Shown here piece after piece: positions 20,640 to 31,800 of a stretch of 64,000 nucleotides of DNA. The translations under genes and the position numbers were made by a program. The notes under the pieces were generated by a model. That model searched no databases. It saw only the letters and a program-made list of their open reading frames with translations, and was not told the DNA's origin. Within the stretch, counting starts at the first letter, position 1. The number at the start of each line of letters is the position of its first letter. The stretch is from Isoetes taiwanensis (lineage: Eukaryota > Streptophyta > Lycopodiopsida > Isoetales > Isoetaceae), in NCBI GenBank assembly GCA_021234155.1, contig JAJEKV010000083.1, positions 4,503,250 through 4,567,249 of the forward strand. The letters run 5' to 3'.

Positions 20640-20815
20640 AAAAGCACCCCCTTACAGGTTGTTCCACGGGGTTTGGGCTTGCGACCAAATATATGCTATT
20701 CTCTATTCGCTCATAGCAGAACAAATATATCCCCTCGTAATGGCTTATCTCTACTATAATAATTTGCCATGCTCGAACCCCATGGAACGGCATTTTGGTG
20801 GTGGTGGTTTGGGGG
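20640..20815. repeat. Imperfect inverted repeat (MITE-like hairpin)
   Basis: TTGTTCCACGGGGTTTGGGC followed by TTGCGACCAAA (20659-20689) pairs with the region TTTGCCATGCTCGAACCCCA then TGGAACGGCA (about 20762-20791). The stem is about 28 bp with several mismatches and the loop about 70 bp. It is nested within the 5-kb element. Confidence 0.6.
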
Positions 20816-21529
20816 GATTATGCATAGAAAGGATGTATTGTGTGTAACTTCACATCATTTGTACACAGAGATCAAAAGCTCAACTTATTATGCATCGTGG
20901 TGTCTCTATGGCTAATGCTGCTTATATCAGTACATCTTAGATATTTTATTATATGGCCTCTCACTCAGAATTCATATGCGCAGGTGATTGTTTGGGCCAA
21001 CTGTCCACATGCATTGTTCGCTGGAAAGCACTTGCTAAAATGTCTCTTTGAGCAAGAAGACCTAAATAGAAACCTCAAAGAATTGAGTCCATATTTCTTA
21101 CACACATTGGCACCTCAAACTTGGAATGCAATGTCTTCGAGTATTCACATTTTGAAACAAGCAAATTACTCCACGAATTTCTAATGCACTTACCATCTAA
21201 AAGTTGGAAGAAAACTAATAGAGCTTGTAGCAAGCATGGCACAAGATTAGACAAAAACCCAATAAAAAAAAAAAAATCTCGTTCATTTAAGCAATTGAGC
21301 ATTATAATTTTTGAGAAAATTTGTTTTTATTTATTGACGGACATGATACCACTTTAAATTTGTATTATCTTGCAAATTATATATATCATACAAAACACTT
21401 TTATGGGGTTTTACACCAACGGGCGAGCGTAAAAATTAAACTTTTGTTGATATTATGTCCACGTATTACAATTATATGATTGTATAAAGGTGTATAATTT
21501 GTGCATTTACTATTTTATATTAGAAATTC

Positions 21530-21934
21530 TTGGCTTTGCCCTCCCTTGGTCTGAAGGGTGAAGGGAAGTTGGGCAGCCTAGATTTTGTTAATCGTGCGCG
21601 CGGGTCCTGGGGCAGGGGGGCATATATCCTTGAGGGTGTCTATGCCATTACCATTACAATGATACCCAACCCTTGCCTTCAAGTGCAACTCTTTGTAGCA
21701 TCAGCATGTTGTCATTCATTGGAAAAAGTAGGGGGGTTGAATAGTTTTTGTTTTCTGGTTAAGGTCATGGGTTGTTCGCAAGGCATGCAACACGTTTTGT
21801 ATGAAAATTCTAACTTCGTGGTGGTTAGAGCATGTCTCAAATTAGGATTCGAAATGCCAATTATGAAGGTCAGTATCACTAAGACATATAAAAATCTTAT
21901 GCGCCATCGTTATTCTAACAAGGTAATGTTTTGA
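21530..21934 (+). other. Open frame of unknown status
   Basis: A 134-codon plus-strand frame starts in a GC-richer patch (21540-21640) that contrasts with the AT-rich surroundings. No domain, signal or neighbour supports a function. It may be a captured fragment like the NF-YB piece, or chance. Confidence 0.2.
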
Positions 21935-22329
21935 GGGATGCTTGTTTATCTTTTTGTTTGTATCCAACAAATTGTAAGCGGCTCCAATGACAAAATATAA
22001 TTCTTAATGGTTATAAGCGCACATATGTGTAGCCTATGTATATACATAGGACCATGGTTTAAATGTCTTAGCATATGTTTATATATGCCTCTAACTAATT
22101 AGATTAGGATATACTTAGCATGTTAAGATAATCACTTGTTATGCTCTACACATCACATAGGTCTTTTATATCACCGAAAGAAAACATTCAATCCATCATC
22201 TTTCATTTTCTGAGTTTCTACTCCAGCTCTGTCTCTCTGTTTAAATGTTATTAGTTACATTAGTGGTGTTCTCAAATTGGCAATCTAAAGCAACACCCAC
22301 TTTCTAAAGCAAGAATCGGTGAAATATTA

Positions 22330-23020
22330 ACTTAGATATAATCCTCATCCTCCTTTTCCTTCATTCCCTTTTTATGTGAATCCCCATTTCTCCTCATCCC
22401 CATTCTCCTCATCCCCCCATTCTAAATTGCAATTCCCCCATTAGGCCCTCATTACCCTTACTAATCTTATCTTATCATTCTAAATTGCAATTCCCCATTG
22501 TAAATTGCAATCCTCCATTGCTCCCTCATTACCCCTACTAACCCTGGCTACCCCATTTCTCGTCATCCCCCATTCTTCATTTTTTTAGTAGAAATCCCTA
22601 TATTCTAAATTACAATCCTCCTATTACTCCTTCATTACCCCCAGTAGCCCACCATTACCCCATTTCTCCCCATCCCCATTCTTCATCTCTTACGAAAAAT
22701 CCCCATGTTCTAAAATTGCAATCCCCATTACTCCCTCATTACCCCTACTAACCCTAGTTACCCCCGCTTCTCCCTCATCCCCCATTCTTCATTTTTTTTT
22801 TTAGAATCCCCATGTTCTAAATTGCAATCCCCTTATTACTCCATCATTACCCCTAGTACCCCTGACTATCCTATTTCTCCTCATCCTCCATTCTTCATTT
22901 TTTATAGAAAATCCCCATGTTATAAATTGCAATCCCCCTATTACTCCCTCAGTACCCCTAACACATAGAACTAAAATCCTCTTCTCCTCAAAAAATTATC
23001 CTTTTTTTTTTTTTTTTTTT
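22330..23020. repeat. Right subterminal tandem repeats, ~105-bp period, ending in poly(T)
   Basis: The motif TTCTAAATTGCAATCCCC recurs, with changes, at about 22480, 22602, 22709, 22815 and 22920 (about 105 bp apart). It is accompanied by ATTACTCCCTCATTACCCC and TCCTCATCCCCCATTCTTCA. The array ends in a T-run at about 23000-23025, immediately before the right inverted repeat. Confidence 0.8.
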
Positions 23021-24989
23021 TTTTTGACGCAAAGGGGGTATTTTAAGGAGGATGTGGGCATCATTTTTGATGTGTACATAGTATTTCTTACTTATGTACT
23101 GGATATGTAAGGTATTCAATGCACAGTCTTCTCCAACTTACCTATTTTCTTTTGCAATGTGCAAGCTGAGCTGTATGAACAGTTTGTGGAGGAGAATCCA
23201 GATGCAGATGTTGGTATTAGAATGTTCGAATACCTGAAACCAAGTTGCATAAGGAAATTGAAGGAGAGAAACACTTGTTGTGTCAAGCATGAACAAGCGC
23301 AGAATTTCGTAAAAGCTTTCAACTCTATGAGGTTGAAGTTTCACATAAAAATTGCAGTTGCAATTGTGATGTATGTGTTGTTGGTACATATGATGGGGTT
23401 TGTCGGGCACAAAAAGCTTACATTTTGTAATGTTAGCACTCTTTGAGAGAAATGGTTTGCCAAAAGAGGAAAGGGAAGAGTGTCACAATCTGAAGTGCAT
23501 AAGGGGGATTGTGAAAAATGTGGTAAGCAAAAGATTCCCTTATGTCCAAAAGAGACCGATCAGAATAATGAAGATGATGTTAAATAGCGCTTACCGTTAT
23601 ATGGACGAGAAATCAAGGAAGGGCACTTCTAGAAGACTAAGATTGGTGGAGAAGCAAAATCAGATGCTCCTTTCATGCTATCTCGCCATGTTTGATCACA
23701 TGAAAAGTTTGTGCATCACAACTTTGCAGCTCATTGGCGAGCAATGAATTTAGGAGAAGCATTCGAGAGTCTAAGAGATGATTCTCTAATATCAGTAGTA
23801 GACTTTGCATAAAATTACACATTGCAGCCCTTCAAAGAAGTGCGGTTTGAACATTGGAATGCACTGCATCACTATTTTGGTACACATCACTCTCTTCAAG
23901 GTAAATGGTAAGTTGCGTAAGACGCTCACTTGTATGTTTCGATGATAGAAGTCATGACACACATTTTGTACAAAGATGCATTTCAACTTCATCTTCGGGT
24001 TGAAAGAGAATGGAGGATCTCACATGCGGTATCATCTCGTGGTGGTCGATGGTTGTGCTACTCGCCAAATCCAAGATCATTCTACTTCATATACAGTACC
24101 ATTGTCGCGATGGCATTCGTGGTACAATGGAATTTATCTCGGATCGTGGCATGGGAAGGGGGAACATGATGGAGAGGTCGCCAAGGCCAAGCAACTCTTT
24201 GGCCACGAAGAAAGAAGAGAGCATGGGATTGAAATAAAGGGTGCTCATGATGCCCGTGTTGTTTTGAGAAACAAGAAATCTCAAGTTCGTAGAGTGTATT
24301 GGGAAGTGAAGGAGGTGAGATTGGCGTGTCAAAGCCATTTGATGTGCAACCCCTTCCGGTGTCCAAAGTCGGTGTGGTATCTTCCATAAGTCCCAGAGGA
24401 CCCAACCTTACTGATGGTTAGACCACTATCTTGTTTTTGCAAAGGCTCGCATAAACTTTGAATGGCGTGCATGTGAGTCTATTCAACACCGTGGAAAGTG
24501 GACATTGAAGAAGCTAGTCCCATGTGCACATGCCGAAGGTACGTAATTGGAATCGGCGCAATGTTTGCAAATGAGGTAGAGGAGTTACATGATGTGATAC
24601 AGTTTGGTGATAATTTTGCTTCTTTTGCTCTTCCTGGTAATGAGGAAGATGTGCCATACTATGTTCTTGCTTGCACTAGAGAAAAATATGTATTGGATCA
24701 AACGGTCATTGATGATTATAAGAATGAGCATCATGCAGGTGACACAGTCATATCAGCTTACTATTATCAGAAATTGCCAAGTTGCCATAACAAATATAAG
24801 ATGTTGGATGATAGAGAAGTATTGGTACCAGTAGAGTCTGTTATTGGAGCTAAATTTCCCATGAAGAAGATAAATCACAGGGTTAAAGGTGCTAGTGCAG
24901 CTTTTGCATTGTCTGATGATGTGCATGAGATGTTGCTAGGAAGTCTTCCCGAAATGGTGGATGCCTTGGATTAGGTGAAGGCTTTGAAT

Positions 24990-25350
24990 TTGCAGTGCTT
25001 TGTATCTCCCCCAAGGATTATGTAGTAAACCTTGGACTGCAAGTAGATTTAGCAAATTGCTTCGAGTATCTGAATCACTGATTCTCTCAACCATTTCCCA
25101 AAGCTCAGGAAGCATGGTATTCGACCTTGGATTAATCCCCCGGCCAGCATATTGGGAACTTAGATTTGTTTCTTCTATATCAGTTGGTTGAAGATCTACT
25201 TCATCTGGTTGAAGAATTTGACATTTGTTTTGTAGATCATTCCTTACATCTACAATGAATACAAAATTATTAGTATATCATGTGAAAGCTTAACTGTATT
25301 ACCTAAGTTATGTACATGCAGTCTGTATTGCAAAAGCTCTACAACATACA
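24990..25350. other. Downstream flank, no gene seen
   Basis: This is the sequence between the stop of the DDE-like gene and the foldback element. A short plus-strand frame at 25000-25191 has no family resemblance. Confidence 0.3.
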
Positions 25351-25901
25351 CATTAGGGTTTTTTTGAGATAAAAAAAGGGCCTTCAAAACATGCCAACTA
25401 AGCCAAATGAAGATAAATGAACTACCAATCAGAAATCAGAGCCTGGCGGGTCCAGTCAGCAAAACTGTTATAACTAACTCACTGGATCACATTTTCTAGC
25501 ATAACTATTGATAGAAAAGTCCAAATGAGCTCTCGTTTAGTGCAATAGATAGCTCTCGTTGAGATCTTTCCAATCTTAGGTGCTTTGCACATATTTTAAC
25601 CACTTATGATTGTCAAAACTCAAAAAAATATGGGTTTTACCATTTTTTACTATCCTACGGGGCTAAAAGATATGCAAAACCATCCAAAGTTGGAAAGATC
25701 TCAATGAGATCTATCTATTGCACCAAACAAGAGCTCATTTGGACTTTTATATCAACACTTATGCTAGAAAATGTGATCCAGTAAGTTAGTTATAACTGTT
25801 TTGCTGACTGGATTACCAGTTCTGTTTTCTGATTGGTAGTTCATATAGCTTAGTCAGCAGTTCTTAGAAGGCCCTTTTATGATCTCAAAAAATCCCTAAT
25901 G
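25351..25901. mobile_element. Foldback MITE with long inverted arms
   Basis: The ends read CATTAGGGTTTTTTTGAGAT and ATCTCAAAAAATCCCTAATG. The arms continue with AGGGCCTTC/GAAGGCCCTT, GAACTACCAATCAGAA/TTCTGATTGGTAGTTC and GGATCACATTTTCTAGCATA/TATGCTAGAAAATGTGATCC. The arms are roughly 240 bp each with a short central loop. A 3-bp ACA lies on both outer sides and may be the target-site duplication. No coding is seen. The superfamily is uncertain. Confidence 0.85.
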
Positions 25902-28544
25902 ACATCTAAGCATAATTGTATTACCTAAGTTAGATACATACACGAAGATGTGCCCGTGTCCTCGACTTGTTTGCTATCTGATGTACCAGCACACTCATCT
26001 TGTACCCCACCTTCATCATCTTCACTAGATTCTTCTATTATTGTGAATCTCTTCACTGTGATGCTAGGCTTCTTAATTAGCAAGCAACCTCTATTGCAAA
26101 AGCTCCATAAACTATCAATGTCTTCACCATATTGAGATTTTATGCATTTCACTATTGTGTCATTGTATGCACGAGGAGTATCAAATTGATGCTCTTGGAC
26201 ATAAGTGGTAAAGTCATTTGCATTCTTCAAGCCTACAAACCAGTCAAATAGCCAACACAAATCTTTGTCTTCACCAGTTAGCCTGGGATGCCATACTGGT
26301 ATGCAGCAAGAGCAACCCTCATTGAAGATACATTTGAAAGGAAGGTCAGTAACACATCTATTTCCGTATTCTGGATACTTGAGGGGTGGAATATCCAAAG
26401 AGAAAAGAAATATGTCTGCCCCATCATTGACCTCTAAGAAGAGGGTCCAACATCTATTGCCACCATAAATGAATTTAAATCTTGGTATGCCTTGCTCATA
26501 CAACTTGTCTGACAATGGTCGCCGTAACATCCAAGGGAAGATCTGACCAAATGTACCAAATTCCAATGGTTGGAACACCAAGACAAACAATGATTTCGAC
26601 AATGGACGACAAAAAGAAGAAGACTCCATCGTAATTGGATTGGCACTTGAGTGCCATTATAGTCACCGGGTGCTGATTTACAATAGTAACCCAAAATGCC
26701 TTGGAGATCAAATATAATAAGCCCTCAGAAGTAATCCAGGGCGCTTAGGTTAGCCATACATCTAACCGACCAAGCCTAAGGATAAGACAGAAAAGTCTAA
26801 ACTAATTCTAGTTTGTAACCCTTGATAGAAATTAAAGCGCTGCAAAACAATTTCTTATTCAAATAAATTTCAAAGTACAATAGTCAATTAGCTTTAAATT
26901 CCATAAGTTGGAATGAGTTTAACTACCACTTTTCTCTCCCAAAGGACAACTTGTTTTGTCTCATCTCTTCTTCTCAAACCATATTCAATCATGGCTTTTA
27001 TTAATACATTTCTTACGCTAAGTGCAAAATCCTTGTCGAACCATGTTGATGAAAAAACCGCAACAAACACAAGAATTAAGATCCGCTATAATAAAACATC
27101 CCAAAGGATTTATGTGAAATATAAGAACAACTCACCATGCTTTTAGAATTCACTTGGGCATCCACAAAAGCTTGCATAAAGGCCATCACATAAAGACCGC
27201 AAATTTACATTATCCGTTGTTGTGGAACCTCCGGAATGGTTTCCTTCTTCACCGCATTCTTCACATATAATTCAACTCTACGTGAGATAGAGTTGGTTAG
27301 ATATGTGATGACATCCTTATGAAGCCTGCACACACAAATGAGGACATGCAACTAAGATTTAAGCAAGCACGAGTACATATACTGAAAGAAAATGCTCACA
27401 TATTTAGGAGTTTGTTGTCCACCGTTATACCACCATGGAGTTTAACACAATAATTATGGGAGAAGCCATTGAGGTGGTATCGCAATTTTTGCAGACTCTA
27501 AAACAAAAATCACCAAAACATGATGGGCAGGGTCCTCAACTTGAACTGGAACCATAATATACTGGCATTTACTAACAACAATGCCTTGTAGCCCTTTCTC
27601 AATCGCGCACTCCCCTTTGGTCCCATACTATTAGCATCCGTGGCTAATCTTTTAAATGCTGCCCGATAAGTCAAAAAGTTTTTCAAGGGAAAAAAAAAGA
27701 CATCTCGCCATTTGGATGTCAATGTGTGCTCATATACCTTCCGGAATATGTCCAAATGTCTCATAGACATGTGCCTATCTTTAAATAATATCTCCACACA
27801 ATATTTCGCGGACCTTAATCGGAGGTTCAGCTTTTGAAGGGATAGAATGGAACCATTGTCCAAGGTTATCCATGTCAATGCAAACCAAGAATCAATAGTA
27901 ACTAGCATAAAACACATATTTACTAATCCAATTACACTTACAGTTGCTCAACCGATGTCCGGCTTCTAGTTCTCTTAACCGGCGCGACACCTTTGTATCT
28001 TTTCTTTTTCTTGACTCTTTCTCGTTCACACCACTATCTCAGACTGTTCTATCCTCGCATTCCTCCTTCTCTTGCTTCACCACAACCACCGCTTCATATC
28101 ACAGCCCACATTCTCCACTAAAATTTCTTCAATTACCGGTTGTATATGTTCCTGTCTTACATGATTCTTCAATCTTTTCGATTGTAGTTCCAACTAAGGC
28201 CATAGATCCACTAGTTTCCTCTGTTTCTGCGAATAATAGAATGTATGAACATGCAATAAATAAATGCAATAAGTAGTTTTTGACTTACCATTTGAAAACA
28301 AAGATTTCAAGTTCGGTCGATGATGTGGCATTGGCTTTAGAATTGGTACCTTCGCACCTTGTCTACAATGTTTTCTTTGGAGTGTCGAAGACCTCTCACA
28401 ATAATATCTTTTTTCTTTTTAGAGTGTCAGAGACGGCTTCATTGTTCTCCTCGCTCGCTGGTTCCAGTATTACAAGATAACTCATTGTCAACAACAACAT
28501 AAACATCAAGAAAATGTAGAAATTAAACTAATATGGACACACAC

Positions 28545-28634
28545 CTGTGTTGCCACATTCAGCCCTTTGCTTCATGAGCTCAATTTGTTGTGCATATGAA
28601 GCTACAATTGTAGCTTTGCTTGTGACAACTGTAT
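28545..28634 (-). other. Internal exon of the coiled-coil gene (90 bp)
   Basis: Acceptor AATAACAG precedes ATACAGTTG at 28634. Donor CACAG, GTGTGTG ends the exon at 28545. It encodes TVVTSKATIVASYAQQIELM then KQRAECGNT. Its length is divisible by three. Confidence 0.5.
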
Positions 28635-28707
28635 CTGTTATTAAAAAAATGAGCTCAATTTGCTTCCTTATAAAATCCAGCAAATTCATTTAAAAATAAT
28701 TACTTAC

Positions 28708-28881
28708 TTGATGTTCCTTTTCCTCCTCTCTCATGCTCTGCTACAAATGTGTTCAATGTGTTCAGAGGTGACCTAAATGTGGACGGGGTTGACTTATCAT
28801 GCTTCCCTCCATAATAATCATCTACACAACTTGAAAAATCAAGTGTCTTTGCAGGAGGATCTACTCTGTTCTTGCCGGCAT
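28708..28881 (-). other. Internal exon of the coiled-coil gene (174 bp)
   Basis: Acceptor CGTATGCAG precedes ATGCCGGCAAG at 28881. Donor CATCAA, GTAAGTAA ends it at 28708. It encodes AGKNRVDPPAKTLDFSSC and STPSTFRSPLNTLNTF. Its length is divisible by three. Both splice sites match consensus well. Confidence 0.6.
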
Positions 28882-28939
28882 CTGCATACGAGGTGAAATT
28901 GAAATACATATGAAGAGACCATAACCACATATCACATAC

Positions 28940-28972
28940 CTTTCTCTGGCTTCTTTATACTACCCATGTCAC
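28940..28972 (-). other. Micro-exon of the coiled-coil gene (33 bp)
   Basis: It lies between acceptor TTCTTGCAG and donor AGAAAG, GTATGTG and encodes about DMGSIKKPEK. It links the exon ending at 29775 (NLPRALGLIGK) with that at 28708-28881. The length is divisible by three. Confidence 0.5.
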
Positions 28973-29509
28973 CTGCAAGAATGAAAGCATTACCAATAGT
29001 AACTAGATGACTGAAAGAAATATACAATCCAGAAAAGCAATGTACAATCCAATTCCAAATGTACTGGATGTATCTGTATTGCAGAACTATGTACAGTTTT
29101 ATGTACCCACATCCAAATGTAGAAAGCTTCCTAGAAAAAAGAATTCATAAATGCATTCCATGTAGCTTATTAGATATATGTATTTGGAGCCAAGTGTAGA
29201 AAAGCTTACTGGAAAATTGTAATTGCATTAAAATGTATCATAGAGTACAACATATATCAAAATGTCCCCCAGTAGAAGACCACATGTTATACAAATGTAC
29301 ACACAGGCAGTTACCTACTTATCCTATTTTCTTAGTACATAAAAGTGACTCCTCAATAATATCTGGCAACACTGTACATCATGCACATTAATAATATGCA
29401 TGTACTAACATGATGTTTACACCAGCCTAGAAAAGCAAAACGATCCAACCCTACAAATCTTCACTTCAACCTACATTTTAAAACCCAAATGTAATTAATA
29501 TACTACAGA

Positions 29510-29530
29510 AGAAGAAGAAGAAGAAGAGAT
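29510..29530. repeat. (GAA)n microsatellite
   Basis: Consecutive AGA/GAA triplets lie in an intron of the coiled-coil gene. Confidence 0.8.
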
Positions 29531-29774
29531 TTTAACGTCACGCCACAAGGCAGCGTCCTATCGGACATGTGACACTTCACAACACACCCAGATGGGTCCT
29601 GCCCCCACCACTTTACATTGCTGAAGTGGGTCCTTTCCCCACCAACTTTACATTGCATGGCCACTTTACAATTAATGCACAACTAATGCACAACTTCTAA
29701 CTAATATCCATCTACCAATCTTACACCTGAACTAATAAAGAAAGACATGAAAGAAATCGATTATGCATGCTTAC

Positions 29775-29976
29775 CTTTTCCAATCAGCCCCAATGCACGA
29801 GGTAGATTCACATCCCATGTGCAGCCTGGTACCGCGCAGTTGTTCATTGTGCTAGCAAGATAGGAGATACATAATAGGCAATAAGGATGTCTGTAAGATG
29901 CCAATACCACTGGGGAGGAACCAAAACACTGCTCAATTTGTGCAGGACTGAAAATCAGCATTTGGCTGCTCTGCAA
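29775..29976 (-). other. Exon with MNNCAVPGCTWDVNLPRAL
   Basis: The open frame ends at a good donor (GGAAAAG, GTAAGCATG; last exon base 29775). It contains a CxxxxC pair and may instead be an alternative first exon with ATG at 29847. Upstream it is out of frame with the coiled coil. Confidence 0.4.
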
Positions 29977-30362
29977 TCGAAACCAAAGAAAGAGGAGGAG
30001 GCTGTAAGCTAAGGACCGAGGAGTGATCTAAGAACTCCCTCAACTCCAAAATCTTTGTGTCCCCCTCCTCAATTGCTTTCTTTTTTGAAGACCTTAAATT
30101 GAGTTCAGAATCTAGCTGCCTCAACTCAGATGCTTTTGCTTCCACTTCCTTGCTAAGCTCACCTAGATCCCACCTAAACTTGCTCTTTCAAGCAATTGCA
30201 TCCTCCACCTTCCATTTTATGTGCTCAAACTTCATAGCAATACCGCCACTTTCATCCATCTGGCGTTGAAATGCCTCGCAACTCGACATCAGATTCAAGT
30301 AATTAGTCTCGCCTCATGGACTAGCTTAGAATATACTTGCCCTTTTCCCCCTTCCCTATGCT

Positions 30363-30999
30363 TCAAAGTCTCATATAGCTGCAAGATCGCCTCCTCTGTA
30401 AATTCTCGATCTCCTTACATATGCTTTCCTTCAAAGAGGATCTGCTCTCAAGAAATACATTCAAACTGTCTAGATCTTCTTTTTTGTAGAAAGTATCATA
30501 GGACTTGTAGCTCTTGGCATTGCTCGACTTAACTGTTACAACTTCAGTCAAAACCTCGGATTCTTTGACCTTGCTTTTAGCTGTGGCTGTTTTTTTCACA
30601 TCATCCCAATCAACTGATTCACCTTTTAAGTGTAAGGCAAATGCTCGAAAGCGTAATACAGATGGAACATAGTGATTACGTACATCTTTCCCACCGAATG
30701 CAAACTTCATTACTTGAAAAAAATTCTGCATGGTCTTCCAACTTCACCAGCTCATCCTTGTACCCGTACCTGGTAGGTTCCTTAGATCCCCAAACTTCTG
30801 TCACTAAAGAGTTGTATTCTGCAAATTTTTCCTTGAATTTCATATTCACCAGATCCCTTGCAGAAAATACTGTGTCCTCATTTCGGTTTTCCTTGCTACA
30901 GCCAGGACTTCCAGACTTCAAATGTGTCCCTGCTTTGGAAGCCCTGGGAGATTTTCGGACTGATGCAGGGGCAGCACTCTTCTTTGGTGTCTTTGCCAT
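30363..30999 (-). pseudogene. N-terminal exon of the coiled-coil gene
   Basis: ATG at 30999 opens a basic, Ser/Pro/Lys-rich N-terminus and continues RDLVNMKFKEKFAEYNSLVT and KDELVKLEDHAEFF. At a run of seven A's (plus strand, about 30717-30723) the natural continuation QVMKFAFGGKDVRNHY lies in the next frame. One base fewer in the run would restore it. The second part runs to about 30363 (SYDTFYKKEDLDSLNVFLES). The break could be a real mutation or a homopolymer sequencing error. Confidence 0.5.
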
Positions 31000-31439
31000 T
31001 GTCTATACCTGCAATGCAACAACAAATATCTTTTAATTGTCCTAAAGGTGCAACAATCTGAGCTTGCACATGTAAACAAAAACCTAAAGTAATAAATTAA
31101 AAGCAGAAAGAAGAAAACTAGGGAAGAAGACGATTGTACCTTTGATTTGTTGAGAATGACCAAGCGACTTCGGAAGAGCATGCTTTAGTCGCTTGCAATA
31201 GATCGAGGTGCTGGATCGCAGGGTAAAAGCAGAGAGATCAAAGGACAAAGAAACAAGAACGGGGAAGAAAGAATTGGAGGGAATTTTCCATTGCCTATTT
31301 TCGGTCGAAAAAAAAACCAAAATTCACGGTAACTATTATACATTTCTAAAAATGTATATGTATTAAAATGACCCAATATTTTATCACCCTAACGTGTTTT
31401 TACCCGTTTGCTTCTTTTGGGGCCCGAAGGGCCCAATTT

Positions 31440-31800
31440 TTTTTTTATAATATAACAACCAACATAACTACTATTAACATTAATTAACACAAACCATTAT
31501 ATTCAACATGTTTAAATTAAAATACCCTAAAACCCCCTTTGGTTTGGGTGCATATTCACGGGGGGGGTGAGGTAGGGCAGCGAGAGCCCCTATAATTATA
31601 TTTTGCATGTACAAAATCAACACCATATAGTATGTTACCTCAAATCTTATAGTATTTTGCGAAACTTGTTATACAGTATAGCAAATTCTGTACATCTATA
31701 CCCCCACAAATGAGGAACTTTGTGTATGGTGTAGATTAAGGAATAAAGGGTGAATATGCCTATCCAACAGCTCTCGTTGCCCGGAGGGGTGAATATCACA
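31440..31800. repeat. Dispersed repeat family R1, copy 2 (most complete)
   Basis: It shares the same words as 14610-14945. This copy also has an inverted pair at its flanks: CATATTCACGGGG...GGGCAGCGAGAGC (31550-31589) against GCTCTCGTTGCCCGGAGGGG then TGAATAT (31770-31796). That gives a unit of about 250 bp with imperfect inverted ends, MITE-like. The upstream GGGGCCCGAAGGGCCCAA also occurs near copy 3. Confidence 0.7.

Larger units (their letters stand above)
18033..23074. mobile_element. ~5.04-kb element with terminal inverted repeats, in an intron
   Basis: The left end reads CACATCAAAAACGATGTCCA then TATCCTCCTTAAAATCCCCC. The right end is its near-exact inverse (GGGGGTATTTTAAGGAGGAT then GTGGGCATCATTTTTGATGTG at 23034-23074). 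The direct flanks are TACA on both sides (18029-18032 and 23075-23078), a possible 4-bp target-site duplication. Pyrimidine-rich subterminal tandem repeats lie inside each end. No transposase is recognised inside, so it is non-autonomous. It carries an NF-YB fragment (19686-19910) and a hairpin MITE. It fills most of the intron of the DDE-like gene. Confidence 0.7.
17037..24974 (+). pseudogene. Decayed DDE-transposase-like gene, unplaced family
   Basis: The 5' exons encode KLAAKHSVLSMVVGKNGDLK, FGSNIWALAGGKARSI and DEETKLKVIQFWLNNTKVSP, with a donor at 17678/17679. After a long intron (to about 23166) the frame continues ELYEQFVEENPDADVG, EYLKPSCIRK and a Cys-containing region. It then shows VVDFA*NYTLQPFKEVRFEHW (stop at 23803, where the family has an acidic residue), HLVVVDGCATRQIQDH (about 24020-24075) and GSWHGKGEHDGE (about 24140). 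The DFA.NY, DGC and HGKG.HDG signatures belong, as I recall, to a eukaryotic transposase-like family with a DDE-type core. A C-terminal frame (24498-24974) reads YYVLACTREKYVLDQ. Frameshifts near 17255 and 23440, plus the stop, show decay. Superfamily placement is uncertain. Confidence 0.55.
25925..31320 (-). pseudogene. Multi-exon coiled-coil gene with frameshifts, unknown product
   Basis: The locus is read from 31320 downward. A 5' UTR exon ends in a donor (AATCAAAG, GTACAATC) near 31141. An acceptor (TTGCATTGCAG) near 31013 precedes ATG 30999. The N-terminus is basic (MAKTPKKSAAPASVRKSPRA), then Lys/Glu-rich helical sequence and a coiled coil (30145-29990: KASELRQLDSELNLRSSKKK). Small exons at 28940-28972, 28708-28881 and 28545-28634 have clean splice sites. 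Large frames lie at 27510-27917 and 25925-26629; the latter is acidic near its end (SSEDDEGGVQDECAG). Frameshifts at about 30720 (a 7-base homopolymer), around 30340 and near 29960, plus a stop near 30190, break it. No family recognised. Nuclear or structural coiled-coil function is only a guess. Confidence 0.5.

Noticed and set aside
27944-28480. Plus-strand protein-coding frames
   Set aside because: They are antisense to minus-strand exons that have better codon content and splice sites.
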